From Oscillospiraceae bacterium (GTDB taxonomy: Bacteria; Bacillota; Clostridia; Oscillospirales; Ruminococcaceae): DNA of 5,010 bases. Under the pieces are notes generated by a model. The model saw nothing but the letters and a program-made list of their open reading frames with translations. It ran no database searches and was not told the DNA's origin. Where the stretch lies: positions 14,620 through 19,629 of the forward strand of contig DPBR01000085.1 in the NCBI GenBank assembly GCA_003516865.1. The letters are read 5' to 3'. Below, piece by piece: positions 1-5,010 of this stretch (positions are counted from its first letter, which is position 1; each line of letters starts with the position of its first letter). A program made the position numbers and the translations under genes.

Positions 1-32
1 CCGACGGTATAGTCCGGATGAAAGAACAGAAC
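1..32 (+). promoter_or_regulatory. FMN riboswitch (RFN element), 3' end only
   Basis: The first bases match the highly conserved 3' portion of the FMN-binding aptamer: CCGACGGT, then ATAGTCCGGATG, then AAAGAA. The 5' part of the aptamer and the promoter lie to the left of the window. The family senses flavin mononucleotide and usually lowers expression of riboflavin synthesis or uptake genes when FMN is high. The placement fits, since a riboflavin transporter gene starts at 125 and an intrinsic terminator lies between. The right boundary is approximate because the closing P1 stem cannot be checked without its 5' strand. Confidence 0.9.
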
Positions 33-70
33 ACAAATAGTCGATATTTGCGTCCCCGATTTTTGGATTA
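10..70 (+). promoter_or_regulatory. Candidate antiterminator pairing in the FMN leader
   Basis: Bases 10-18 (TAGTCCGGA, inside the conserved aptamer 3' segment) can pair with 62-70 (TTTGGATTA), giving nine consecutive pairs of which three are G-U. Bases 62-67 are also needed for the 5' arm of the terminator at 54-85, so the two structures exclude each other. This would give the usual logic: FMN bound holds 10-18 in the aptamer and frees the terminator, while without FMN the alternative helix forms and ribU is read. The pairing is seen in the sequence; its use in the cell is inference. Confidence 0.45.
34..50 (+). other. Small linker hairpin between aptamer and terminator
   Basis: CAAATA (34-39) and TATTTG (45-50) form a perfect 6-bp, AT-rich stem with a five-base loop. 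It sits between the aptamer remnant and the terminator stem. It is weak and could be a simple spacer, or could stack between the two alternative leader structures. No known role. Confidence 0.3.
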
Positions 71-93
71 GTCCGAAAGTCGGGGTTTTGTTC
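54..93 (+). terminator. Intrinsic terminator of the FMN riboswitch
   Basis: Bases 54-67 pair with 72-85 over 14 uninterrupted positions (two G-U), leaving a four-base TTAG loop. The GC-rich base of the stem (CCCCGA with TCGGGG) is followed directly by TTTTGTTC. It ends 39 bases before the ribU start, which is the expected place for a transcriptional off-switch. The T-run is short (four, then G), so termination may be leaky, leaving basal transporter expression. Confidence 0.85.
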
Positions 94-124
94 AAGAAAG
101 CGCAACCCTGAGGAAAGGGACATT

Positions 125-742
125 ATGGAAAACACGGTTAAACAAGGGAAAAAAGTCGATGCAAGGCGGCTTGTATTCACGGCGCTTATGGCGGCGATTT
201 CGTATTTGCTTGCGGAATTTCTGGAGTTCAAGATACCGATAATGCCGAGCTTTATCACGCTTGATTTCTCGGACGCGCCCGCGATGCTCGCTTCGCTTAC
301 AATGGGGCCTGTGTCGGGAGTTTTGGTGTGCTTAATCAAGAACGTGATAGGCTGTATGACGTCGCACACGGCTTGCGTCGGGGAGCTTTCAAACTTTATT
401 CTGGGCGCTTCGCTTGTGCTTCCTGCGGGAATTATCGCGCACAGGAAGAAAAAGCTGTCGCGCGCGGTTGTCGGCTGTTCTGTTGGTGCGGTAACGGCGG
501 CGGCGTTCGGATTTTTGTCGAATTATTTCCTCATATATCCGCTTTTTTCGCAGATAGGCTGGTCAACGGAAGCGATTGTCGGTATGTACCAAAAAATACT
601 GCCGAGCGTAAACAATCTCGCCGAGTGCCTGCTTATATTCAACGTGCCGTTCACGTTCGTAAAAGGTGCGATAGCGGCGGTATTCTCGCTGGTTTTGTAT
701 AAGCACCTAAGACCGGTGTTCAGCAGTATTTACAGGGAGTGA
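125..742 (+). CDS. ribU: Riboflavin ECF transporter, substrate-binding S component RibU
   Basis: This is an integral membrane protein of 205 residues, the normal size for RibU. RibU binds riboflavin in the membrane and works with the shared ECF module (EcfT plus two ATPases), none of which is encoded here. The first helix (about 14-31) carries an Ala-x-x-x-Ala motif (A20, A24) of the kind used to dock EcfT. The segment PSFITLDFSDAPAML (41-55) matches the RibU signature around a substrate-facing loop. IKN at 71-73, the E87/N90 region and NVPFTFVKG (173-181) are also typical. Five to six hydrophobic spans are visible. The start has an AGGAAAGGGA site at 111-120. The FMN riboswitch immediately upstream independently supports riboflavin as substrate. 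The next gene follows after 11 bases with no terminator between. Identification as RibU is firm; it has not been checked by alignment. Confidence 0.93.
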   Translation: MENTVKQGKKVDARRLVFTALMAAISYLLAEFLEFKIPIMPSFITLDFSDAPAMLASLTMGPVSGVLVCLIKNVIGCMTSHTACVGELSNFILGASLVLPAGIIAHRKKKLSRAVVGCSVGAVTAAAFGFLSNYFLIYPLFSQIGWSTEAIVGMYQKILPSVNNLAECLLIFNVPFTFVKGAIAAVFSLVLYKHLRPVFSSIYRE

Positions 743-753
743 AAACCTAGAAA

Positions 754-1299
754 ATGTCGTTAAAACAGGCTGTAAAGCACTTTCGCACGATAACGAGGCA
801 TCGTCACCGCGTAATTGCACACTGCGCGAAAGCGGGAATATTCTGGCAGGGGCTGCGGCACGATTTGTCGAAATACACGCCGACGGAGTTTATTCCGGGA
901 GCGCGGTATTATCAAGGGACGCGCTCTCCGAACGAGGGCGAGCGCGAGGCTTACGGTTATTCAAAGGCTTGGCTTCACCACAAGGGCAGAAACCGCCACC
1001 ATTTTGAATACTGGGTTGACTACAACCCGAAAACGCGTAGGCAGGAGCCTGTGAAAATGCCGCTGAGATTTGTTGCGGAGATGTTCTGCGACAGGGTTGC
1101 CGCGAGTAAGATTTATCAGGGCAAAAATTACACGGACGACTGCGCGCTGAACTATTTTCTCCGCGCGAAGCAGAACAGGATTATTCACGAAAAAACGTCG
1201 GATTTGCTTGAAAGCTGGCTTAAAATGCTTGCGGAAAAGGGCGAAAAGGAAACTTTTGCCTATATCAGGGACTTTTTGCGGCATAATAAGGATTATTGA
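754..1299 (+). CDS. DUF5662-like protein of unknown function
   Basis: This is a soluble, basic, histidine-rich protein of 181 residues with no signal peptide or membrane span. It resembles the DUF5662 family found widely in Firmicutes and their phages; no function is established. The best-conserved-looking segment is LRHDLSKYTPTEF (34-46). Further histidines fall at 16, 18, 23, 75-76 and 82-83 (HHKGRNRHHFEYW), with acidic residues E109 and D113 in a helical stretch. The spacing of H...HD...HH...D recalls an all-helical metal site of HD-domain type, but that is inference and no catalytic claim is made. Translation probably uses AGGGAG at 734-739, inside the last codons of ribU; the 14-base gap to the ATG is long, so expression may be weak or coupled to ribU. 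It should be co-transcribed with ribU and so fall under FMN control. A terminator follows at once. Confidence 0.8.
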   Translation: MSLKQAVKHFRTITRHRHRVIAHCAKAGIFWQGLRHDLSKYTPTEFIPGARYYQGTRSPNEGEREAYGYSKAWLHHKGRNRHHFEYWVDYNPKTRRQEPVKMPLRFVAEMFCDRVAASKIYQGKNYTDDCALNYFLRAKQNRIIHEKTSDLLESWLKMLAEKGEKETFAYIRDFLRHNKDY

Positions 1300-1301
1300 A
1301 G

Positions 1302-1330
1302 AAAGGGAGAACGCAGGTTCTCCTTTTTTA
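1302..1330 (+). terminator. Intrinsic terminator after the ribU-DUF5662 unit
   Basis: GGAGAAC (1306-1312) and GTTCTCC (1317-1323) form a perfect 7-bp stem with a GCAG loop. Flanking A and T bases extend it, and six T bases follow at 1324-1329. It lies three bases past the stop codon and separates this unit from the next promoter. Confidence 0.93.
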
Positions 1331-1349
1331 ATATTCGGAAAAATTCCTA

Positions 1350-1378
1350 TTGACAAATTTCGTGCAATGTGATATAAT
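1350..1378 (+). promoter_or_regulatory. Consensus sigma-A promoter for the lipoprotein gene
   Basis: TTGACA at 1350-1355 and TATAAT at 1373-1378 are separated by exactly 17 bases. A TG at 1370-1371 adds the extended -10 motif. Transcription should begin near 1385. All boxes are perfect matches, so strong, probably constitutive expression is expected. The predicted start site also rules out the upstream in-frame ATG at 1384 as the translation start. Confidence 0.92.
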
Positions 1379-1431
1379 GAATTATGGGCAAAAATTGGTT
1401 TTGCTCAAAAGATAGCTTTAGGAGGTTTTTT

Positions 1432-1875
1432 ATGAAAAAAATAAAATTTGTACTTATAGCGCTGCTTTTGTGCGTTATGACGGCGTTTGCGGTCGGCTGC
1501 GCGAAGCAGGAGGACGATTTCACCACGCGCGAAAGACCCGACCCGGAGTTCGAGGAGGGAGTTGTGATGACGACGGAATTTGCCGAGTATGACAAAAATC
1601 TCGAAAAAATCACCGTTACCATCACGAATAACAGCGATATTGTGTTTGTATTTAACGGACAGGACTTTTCCTTGCAGAAAGATACGGGCGAAAGCTGGCG
1701 TTATCTCAGCGTAAGCGGCTCGATTAACGCAAGCGCCCAAATTGTTAGACCGGGAGAATCGGGAAGCTGCACGGTTTACGTCAGCGAGCATATCAAAACG
1801 CCGGTTTCCGCAGGAACTTACCGTCTGCTTCTCGGCGAGGGAAAGAAAGTAAGCGCGGAATTTACGGTTAAATAA
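1432..1875 (+). CDS. Secreted lipoprotein with bacterial Ig-like domain
   Basis: The protein has 147 residues. The start is ATG 1432: a perfect TAGGAGG lies six bases upstream (1419-1425) and MKKIKF begins a classic signal peptide. The in-frame ATG at 1384 would sit on the predicted transcription start. Residues 1-22 are a lysine-rich head and hydrophobic core ending in AVGC, a slightly non-standard lipobox (Ala at -3), so C23 should be lipidated and the protein anchored outside the membrane. After an acidic linker (24-42), residues 43-147 show a beta-rich pattern: a hydrophobic strand with TITNNS (63-68), SW at 88-89, RPGES at 106-110 and AGTYRL at 127-132. This resembles the Ig-like domain of the Big_14 type (an immunoglobulin-like domain common in clostridial lipoproteins). 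The binding partner is unknown. It is a one-gene unit with its own promoter and terminator. Lipoprotein call firm, domain name moderate. Confidence 0.82.
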   Translation: MKKIKFVLIALLLCVMTAFAVGCAKQEDDFTTRERPDPEFEEGVVMTTEFAEYDKNLEKITVTITNNSDIVFVFNGQDFSLQKDTGESWRYLSVSGSINASAQIVRPGESGSCTVYVSEHIKTPVSAGTYRLLLGEGKKVSAEFTVK

Positions 1876-1889
1876 GGCTTATATGAACG

Positions 1890-1918
1890 AAAAGCGGGGA
1901 TTAATTCTCCGCTTTTTT
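1890..1918 (+). terminator. Intrinsic terminator after the lipoprotein gene
   Basis: Bases 1890-1900 (AAAAGCGGGGA) pair with 1906-1916 (TCTCCGCTTTT) with one G-U, around a TTAAT loop. The T-run continues to 1918. Together with the promoter just downstream it isolates the aconitase unit. Confidence 0.92.
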
Positions 1919-1932
1919 GTGTTATTTTTGTG

Positions 1933-1946
1933 ATTGTCTTGACAAT
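1933..1946 (+). promoter_or_regulatory. Palindrome over the aconitase -35 box, candidate operator
   Basis: ATTGTC (1933-1938), TT, GACAAT (1941-1946) is a perfect inverted repeat with 6-base arms. The -35 box TTGACA (1939-1944) lies inside it, so a bound dimer would block RNA polymerase. No equivalent palindrome surrounds the other promoter at 1350. I cannot assign a regulator, and part of the symmetry comes from the -35 consensus itself. Confidence 0.4.
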
Positions 1947-1967
1947 TCCCGCAAGATGTTGTATAAT
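1939..1967 (+). promoter_or_regulatory. Consensus sigma-A promoter for the aconitase operon
   Basis: TTGACA (1939-1944) and TATAAT (1962-1967) are perfect and 17 bases apart. Transcription should start near 1974, leaving a short leader of about 27 bases before the ATG at 2001. This places the upstream in-frame ATG at 1917 outside the transcript. No other promoter or terminator is evident before the isocitrate dehydrogenase gene, so this promoter probably serves all three genes. Confidence 0.9.
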
Positions 1968-2000
1968 GTAAAAGGATTATTATTTACGGAGGAAAAAGAA

Positions 2001-3932
2001 ATGGGACTTACGTTAACAGAAAAGATAATAAAGGCGCACATTATCGACGGCGAAATGAAGAAGGGAACGGAAATCGGGCTTAAAATCGACCAGACCCTTA
2101 CTCAGGACGCAACGGGAACTATGGCGTATCTTCAGTTCGAGGCAATGGGCGTCGACCGCGTGAAAACGGAGCGTTCGGTTGCTTACATTGACCACAACAC
2201 GCTTCAGAGCGGCTTTGAGAACGCGGACGACCACCGTTTCATCGGTTCTGTGGCGAAGAAGCACGGAATTTGGTTTTCGCGTCCCGGAAACGGAATTTGC
2301 CATCAGGTTCACCTTGAGCGCTTCGGCAAGCCCGGAAAGACCTTAATCGGTTCTGACAGCCATACTCCCACGGGCGGCGGAATAGGAATGTTGGCGATGG
2401 GCGCGGGCGGACTTGACGTTGCCGTGGCAATGGGCGGCGGCGCTTATTACATAACAATGCCGCAGGTTGTGAAGGTAAATCTCACGGGAAAGCTTCACGA
2501 TTGGGTATCCGCAAAGGACGTTATACTCGAAGTTCTGCGCAGACTGTCGGTTAAGGGCGGCGTAGGAAAGGTTATGGAGTACACGGGCGAGGGCGTGAAG
2601 AGTCTGTCCGTGCCGGAGCGCGCGACAATCACGAATATGGGCGCGGAGCTTGGCGCGACAACTTCGATTTTCCCGTCCGATGAGGTAACTCTTGATTTTT
2701 TGAAGGCTCAGGGCAGAGCGGAGGACTATGTTGAGCTTTCCGCAGACGCAGACGCCGTTTATGACGAGGAGGTAGACATCGACCTTGCGGAGCTTGTTCC
2801 GCTTGCGGCATGTCCACATTCTCCCGATAACGTAAAGACCGTCGATGAAATCGGCGCGATTAAGATTGACCAGGTATGCATAGGCTCCTGCACGAACTCA
2901 TCGCTTCAGGATATGAGGAAAGTCGCTCATATTCTCAAGGGAAAGACGGTTCACCCGGACGTTTCGCTCTCGATTGCGCCCGGCTCGAAGCAGGTTTTCG
3001 AGCAGCTCGCTTCCGAGGGAACGCTTGCGGTTCTTATCGCTGCGGGCGCGAGAATACTTGAAAGCGCCTGCGGACCGTGCATAGGAATGGGACAGTCACC
3101 CAATTCAAAGGGAATTTCGCTTCGCACGTTCAACCGAAACTTCCTCGGCAGAAGCGGCACAAAGGACGGACAGATTTACCTTGTTTCGCCCGAAACGGCG
3201 GCTGCTTCGGCGATTGCGGGCGTTTTCACCGACCCGAGAACGCTCGGCGAGATGCCGCCTTACAAGATGCCCGAACGCTTCCTTATTAACGATAATATGA
3301 TAGTGAAGCCCGCGTCCCCCGAAGAAGCGCCGTTCGTTGAGATTTTGCGCGGACCGAACATCAAGCCGTTCCCTGTGAACAAGCCGCTTGCGGAGAGCAT
3401 CGAAAGCGGTGTTACGCTCAAAGTCGGCGATAACATCACAACCGACCACATTATGCCCGCGGGCGCGAAGATACTTCCGCTGCGCTCGAATATACCCGCG
3501 ATTTCGGAGTATTGCTTCACGGTATGCGATGAAACGTTCCCGAAGCGCGCAAAAGAAGCCGGAACGTCAATCATAGTCGGCGGAACGAACTACGGTCAAG
3601 GCTCGTCCAGAGAGCACGCGGCGCTTGCTCCGCTCTATCTCGGCGTTAAGGCGATTATCTGCAAGAGCTTTGCGAGAATACACCGCCAGAACCTCATAAA
3701 CAACGGTATTCTGCCGCTTGAATTTGTGAACGAAGCGGATTACGACAGGATTAATCAGGGCGACAAGCTTGTGATTGCGAATATCCGTTCGATAGTTGAA
3801 AATGGCGGCAAAATTATGGTCGAGGACAAGACCGCAGGCTTCTCTTTCGAGGTTAAATGCGAGCTTTCCGAACGCGGCAAGGGAATGATGCTCGCGGGCG
3901 GACTGCTGAATTACACGAAGAAAAACGGCTGA
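2001..3932 (+). CDS. acn: Aconitate hydratase, short Aquifex-type, 4Fe-4S enzyme
   Basis: The 643-residue cytosolic enzyme isomerises citrate to isocitrate through cis-aconitate. The start is ATG 2001, with GGAGG at 1988-1992; an in-frame extension to 1917 is excluded by the promoter. The length fits the compact putative aconitase group (Aquifex type, close to isopropylmalate isomerases), not the roughly 900-residue AcnA or AcnB. Cluster ligands are C297 (GSCTNS), C357 and C360 (ACGPC). By comparison with pig mitochondrial aconitase, active-site residues are present: D64-H65, H101, D119-S120-H121 (GSDSHTPTGGG), E193, N378-R379 and R384 (NRNFLGR), and S535-S536-R537 (GSSREH). Domains 1-3 span about 1-410. 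A linker leads to the swivel domain (about 470-643), which has GDNITTDHIMPAG at 477-489 joined in one chain. An alternative is homoaconitase or isopropylmalate isomerase. The neighbouring isocitrate dehydrogenase and the fused swivel domain favour aconitase. No defects are seen. Confidence 0.93.
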   Translation: MGLTLTEKIIKAHIIDGEMKKGTEIGLKIDQTLTQDATGTMAYLQFEAMGVDRVKTERSVAYIDHNTLQSGFENADDHRFIGSVAKKHGIWFSRPGNGICHQVHLERFGKPGKTLIGSDSHTPTGGGIGMLAMGAGGLDVAVAMGGGAYYITMPQVVKVNLTGKLHDWVSAKDVILEVLRRLSVKGGVGKVMEYTGEGVKSLSVPERATITNMGAELGATTSIFPSDEVTLDFLKAQGRAEDYVELSADADAVYDEEVDIDLAELVPLAACPHSPDNVKTVDEIGAIKIDQVCIGSCTNSSLQDMRKVAHILKGKTVHPDVSLSIAPGSKQVFEQLASEGTLAVLIAAGARILESACGPCIGMGQSPNSKGISLRTFNRNFLGRSGTKDGQIYLVSPETAAASAIAGVFTDPRTLGEMPPYKMPERFLINDNMIVKPASPEEAPFVEILRGPNIKPFPVNKPLAESIESGVTLKVGDNITTDHIMPAGAKILPLRSNIPAISEYCFTVCDETFPKRAKEAGTSIIVGGTNYGQGSSREHAALAPLYLGVKAIICKSFARIHRQNLINNGILPLEFVNEADYDRINQGDKLVIANIRSIVENGGKIMVEDKTAGFSFEVKCELSERGKGMMLAGGLLNYTKKNG

Positions 3933-3945
3933 AAGGAGCGTAAAA

Positions 3946-4137
3946 ATGAGTAAAATCGGCGGATTTTTTCTTGTTTTGTTTGCGTTCATCGCGGGATTTC
4001 TTATGGGAAAACAGGCGCAGTGCTGCTGCACGGAGTCGAATGACGATGAGAGCGAAAAGCGCGGAAAAAGCGGTTTGGGCTGCGGAAACAAAATAAACAA
4101 CATCATCAATTGGTCGTTTAACGTCAACAAAAACTAA
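3946..4137 (+). CDS. Small single-span membrane protein with CCC motif, unknown
   Basis: This 63-residue protein matches no family I recognise. An AAGGAG site (3933-3938) overlaps the aconitase stop codon and sits seven bases before the ATG, good evidence that it is translated. Residues 5-21 form one hydrophobic span (GGFFLVLFAFIAG, then FLMG). It is followed by C26-C27-C28, an acidic patch DDESE (33-37), a basic stretch (38-41), C46, and an Asn-rich tail with W56. There is no lipobox, so this looks like a membrane anchor rather than a cleaved signal. Topology is ambiguous because lysines flank both sides. It lies 13 bases after aconitase and 46 bases before isocitrate dehydrogenase with no terminator, so it should be co-expressed with both. 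Possible roles such as metal or redox handling near the Fe-S enzyme are speculation. Codon choice matches its neighbours. Confidence 0.78.
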   Translation: MSKIGGFFLVLFAFIAGFLMGKQAQCCCTESNDDESEKRGKSGLGCGNKINNIINWSFNVNKN

Positions 4138-4183
4138 ACGGAAAAACGCTTGACGACAGAATAACCGGAAAGGAATAACTGAA

Positions 4184-5010
4184 ATGGCTGAAAAAATTCA
4201 GATGACAACGCCGCTTGTGGAGATGGACGGCGACGAGATGACCAGAATTATCTGGAAGATGATTAAGGATATTCTGATTAACCCTTATATTGACCTGAAA
4301 ACCGATTATTACGACCTCGGTCTTGTTCACAGAAACGAAACGGACGACCAAGTGACAATCGACTCGGCGAACGCAACGAAAAAATACGGCGTCGCGGTAA
4401 AATGCGCAACGATTACGCCGAACGCACAGCGTGTTGAGGAGTATAAGCTCAAGGAGATGTGGAAGTCGCCGAACGGCACAATCCGCGCTATTCTCGACGG
4501 AACGGTGTTCAGAAAGCCTATTCTTGTAAAGGGCATCACGCCGTATATTCCGACCTGGACGAAGCCTATTACAATCGCGCGTCACGCTTACGGCGATATC
4601 TATAAGAACACTGAGCTGCGCGTTCCCAAGGGAAGCCGTGCCGAGCTTGTCCTCACCGATGAAAACGGCAAGGAAACCCGCGCGCTTATCCACGATTTCA
4701 AGAACAGCGATGGAATTGTTCAGGGCGTACACAACCTCGACAGCTCGATTTCGAGTTTTGCGAGAGCGTGCTTCAACTACGCTCTTGACGCGAAAGAAAC
4801 GCTCTGGTTCGCTTCAAAGGACACGATTTCCAAGACCTACGACCACCGATTCAAGGATATATTCGCCGAGATTTACGAAAACGAGTACAAGGCGAAGTTC
4901 GAGGCTGCGGGAATTGAGTATTTCTACACGCTGATTGACGATGTTGTGGCGAGAGTAATTCGCTCCGAGGGCGGATTTATCTGGGCTTGCAAGAACTATG
5001 ACGGAGATGT
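4184..5010 (+). CDS. icd: NADP-type isocitrate dehydrogenase, eukaryotic-like, 3' end missing
   Basis: The reading frame is open from ATG 4184 through the window edge, giving 275 full codons plus two bases; the family is about 400-410 residues, so roughly a third is missing. The enzyme oxidises and decarboxylates isocitrate to 2-oxoglutarate, usually reducing NADP, as a cytosolic homodimer. The sequence follows human IDH1 closely: VEMDGDEMTRIIW (12-24), VKCATITP (72-79), MWKSPNGTIR (92-101), KPITIARHAYGD (127-138), RFKDIFAEIY (222-231), and SEGGFIWACKNYDGDV at the edge. Substrate and metal residues are present: T78, S95, N97, R101, R110, R133 (equivalent to human R132), Y140, K212, D252 and D275. 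This is the eukaryotic-like subfamily, unlike E. coli Icd. Cofactor-choosing residues lie beyond the window, so NADP is inferred from family. An AAAGGA site (4169-4174) supports the start. It is the third gene of the aconitase operon. Confidence 0.95.
   Translation, partial: MAEKIQMTTPLVEMDGDEMTRIIWKMIKDILINPYIDLKTDYYDLGLVHRNETDDQVTIDSANATKKYGVAVKCATITPNAQRVEEYKLKEMWKSPNGTIRAILDGTVFRKPILVKGITPYIPTWTKPITIARHAYGDIYKNTELRVPKGSRAELVLTDENGKETRALIHDFKNSDGIVQGVHNLDSSISSFARACFNYALDAKETLWFASKDTISKTYDHRFKDIFAEIYENEYKAKFEAAGIEYFYTLIDDVVARVIRSEGGFIWACKNYDGD

Noticed and set aside
19..72. A 17-codon upstream ORF from the ATG in the riboswitch
   Set aside because: The ATG is part of the conserved aptamer sequence GGATGAAAG, has no ribosome binding site, and the frame runs through the terminator stem.
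106..119. CCCT (106-109) pairing with AGGG (116-119) as a ribosome-binding-site sequestering hairpin before ribU
   Set aside because: A four-base stem is too weak to regulate alone, and the strong upstream terminator already explains control.
1384..1431. In-frame ATG at 1384 as an earlier start for the lipoprotein gene
   Set aside because: It falls at the predicted transcription start (about 1385), lacks a ribosome binding site, and would add polar and charged residues before an otherwise textbook signal peptide beginning at 1432.
1917..2000. In-frame ATG at 1917 as an earlier start for aconitase
   Set aside because: The consensus promoter (1939-1967) lies inside this stretch, so it is not transcribed. 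A strong GGAGG site marks the start at 2001, and the extra residues do not resemble aconitase.
3567..4130. Minus-strand 187-codon open frame opposite the aconitase end and the small membrane gene
   Set aside because: It has no recognisable product and lies opposite the well-supported aconitase swivel domain and the small protein. It is explained by codon bias of the real genes.
4150..4178. TTGACG with GAATAA 17 bases later as an internal promoter for icd
   Set aside because: The -10 match is poor and overlaps the icd ribosome binding site, so any transcript would start too close to or inside the gene. Read-through from the acn promoter suffices.
4124..4732. Minus-strand 202-codon open frame
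   Set aside because: It lies wholly opposite isocitrate dehydrogenase, whose residues match the family throughout. No plausible independent product.

Overview
The window reads as chromosomal DNA from an anaerobic, low-to-moderate GC Firmicute, most likely a clostridial or Ruminococcus-like gut lineage. The reasons are the strong AGGAGG-type ribosome binding sites, two near-consensus sigma-A promoters with 17-base spacers, U-tailed intrinsic terminators, a riboflavin ECF-transporter S component behind an FMN riboswitch, and a short Aquifex-type aconitase next to a eukaryotic-type NADP isocitrate dehydrogenase. The taxon is inferred from gene content, not from a search. All genes lie on the plus strand. 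There is no gene-free stretch longer than 300 bases, and I see no RNA gene, mobile element or CRISPR array.

Unit 1 (1-1330). The window opens inside the 3' end of an FMN riboswitch. A 14-bp terminator hairpin follows, and then ribU (riboflavin-binding transporter subunit). Eleven bases after ribU comes a DUF5662-like protein of unknown function that must share the riboswitch-controlled transcript unless it has an unseen promoter. A clean intrinsic terminator closes the unit.

Unit 2 (1350-1918). A consensus extended -10 promoter drives one small lipoprotein with an Ig-like fold, followed by its own terminator.

Unit 3 (1933-5010, runs off the right edge). A consensus promoter whose -35 box sits inside a 14-bp palindrome drives aconitase, a 63-residue cysteine-containing single-span membrane protein, and NADP-type isocitrate dehydrogenase (3' end missing). 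The two enzymes catalyse citrate to isocitrate to 2-oxoglutarate, the oxidative half-branch of the TCA cycle that supplies glutamate in many anaerobes.

Most of the window is ordinary metabolism. The items most worth a second look are the tiny membrane protein between the two TCA enzymes, the palindrome on the aconitase promoter, a specific antiterminator pairing in the riboswitch leader, and the linkage of the DUF5662 protein to flavin status.
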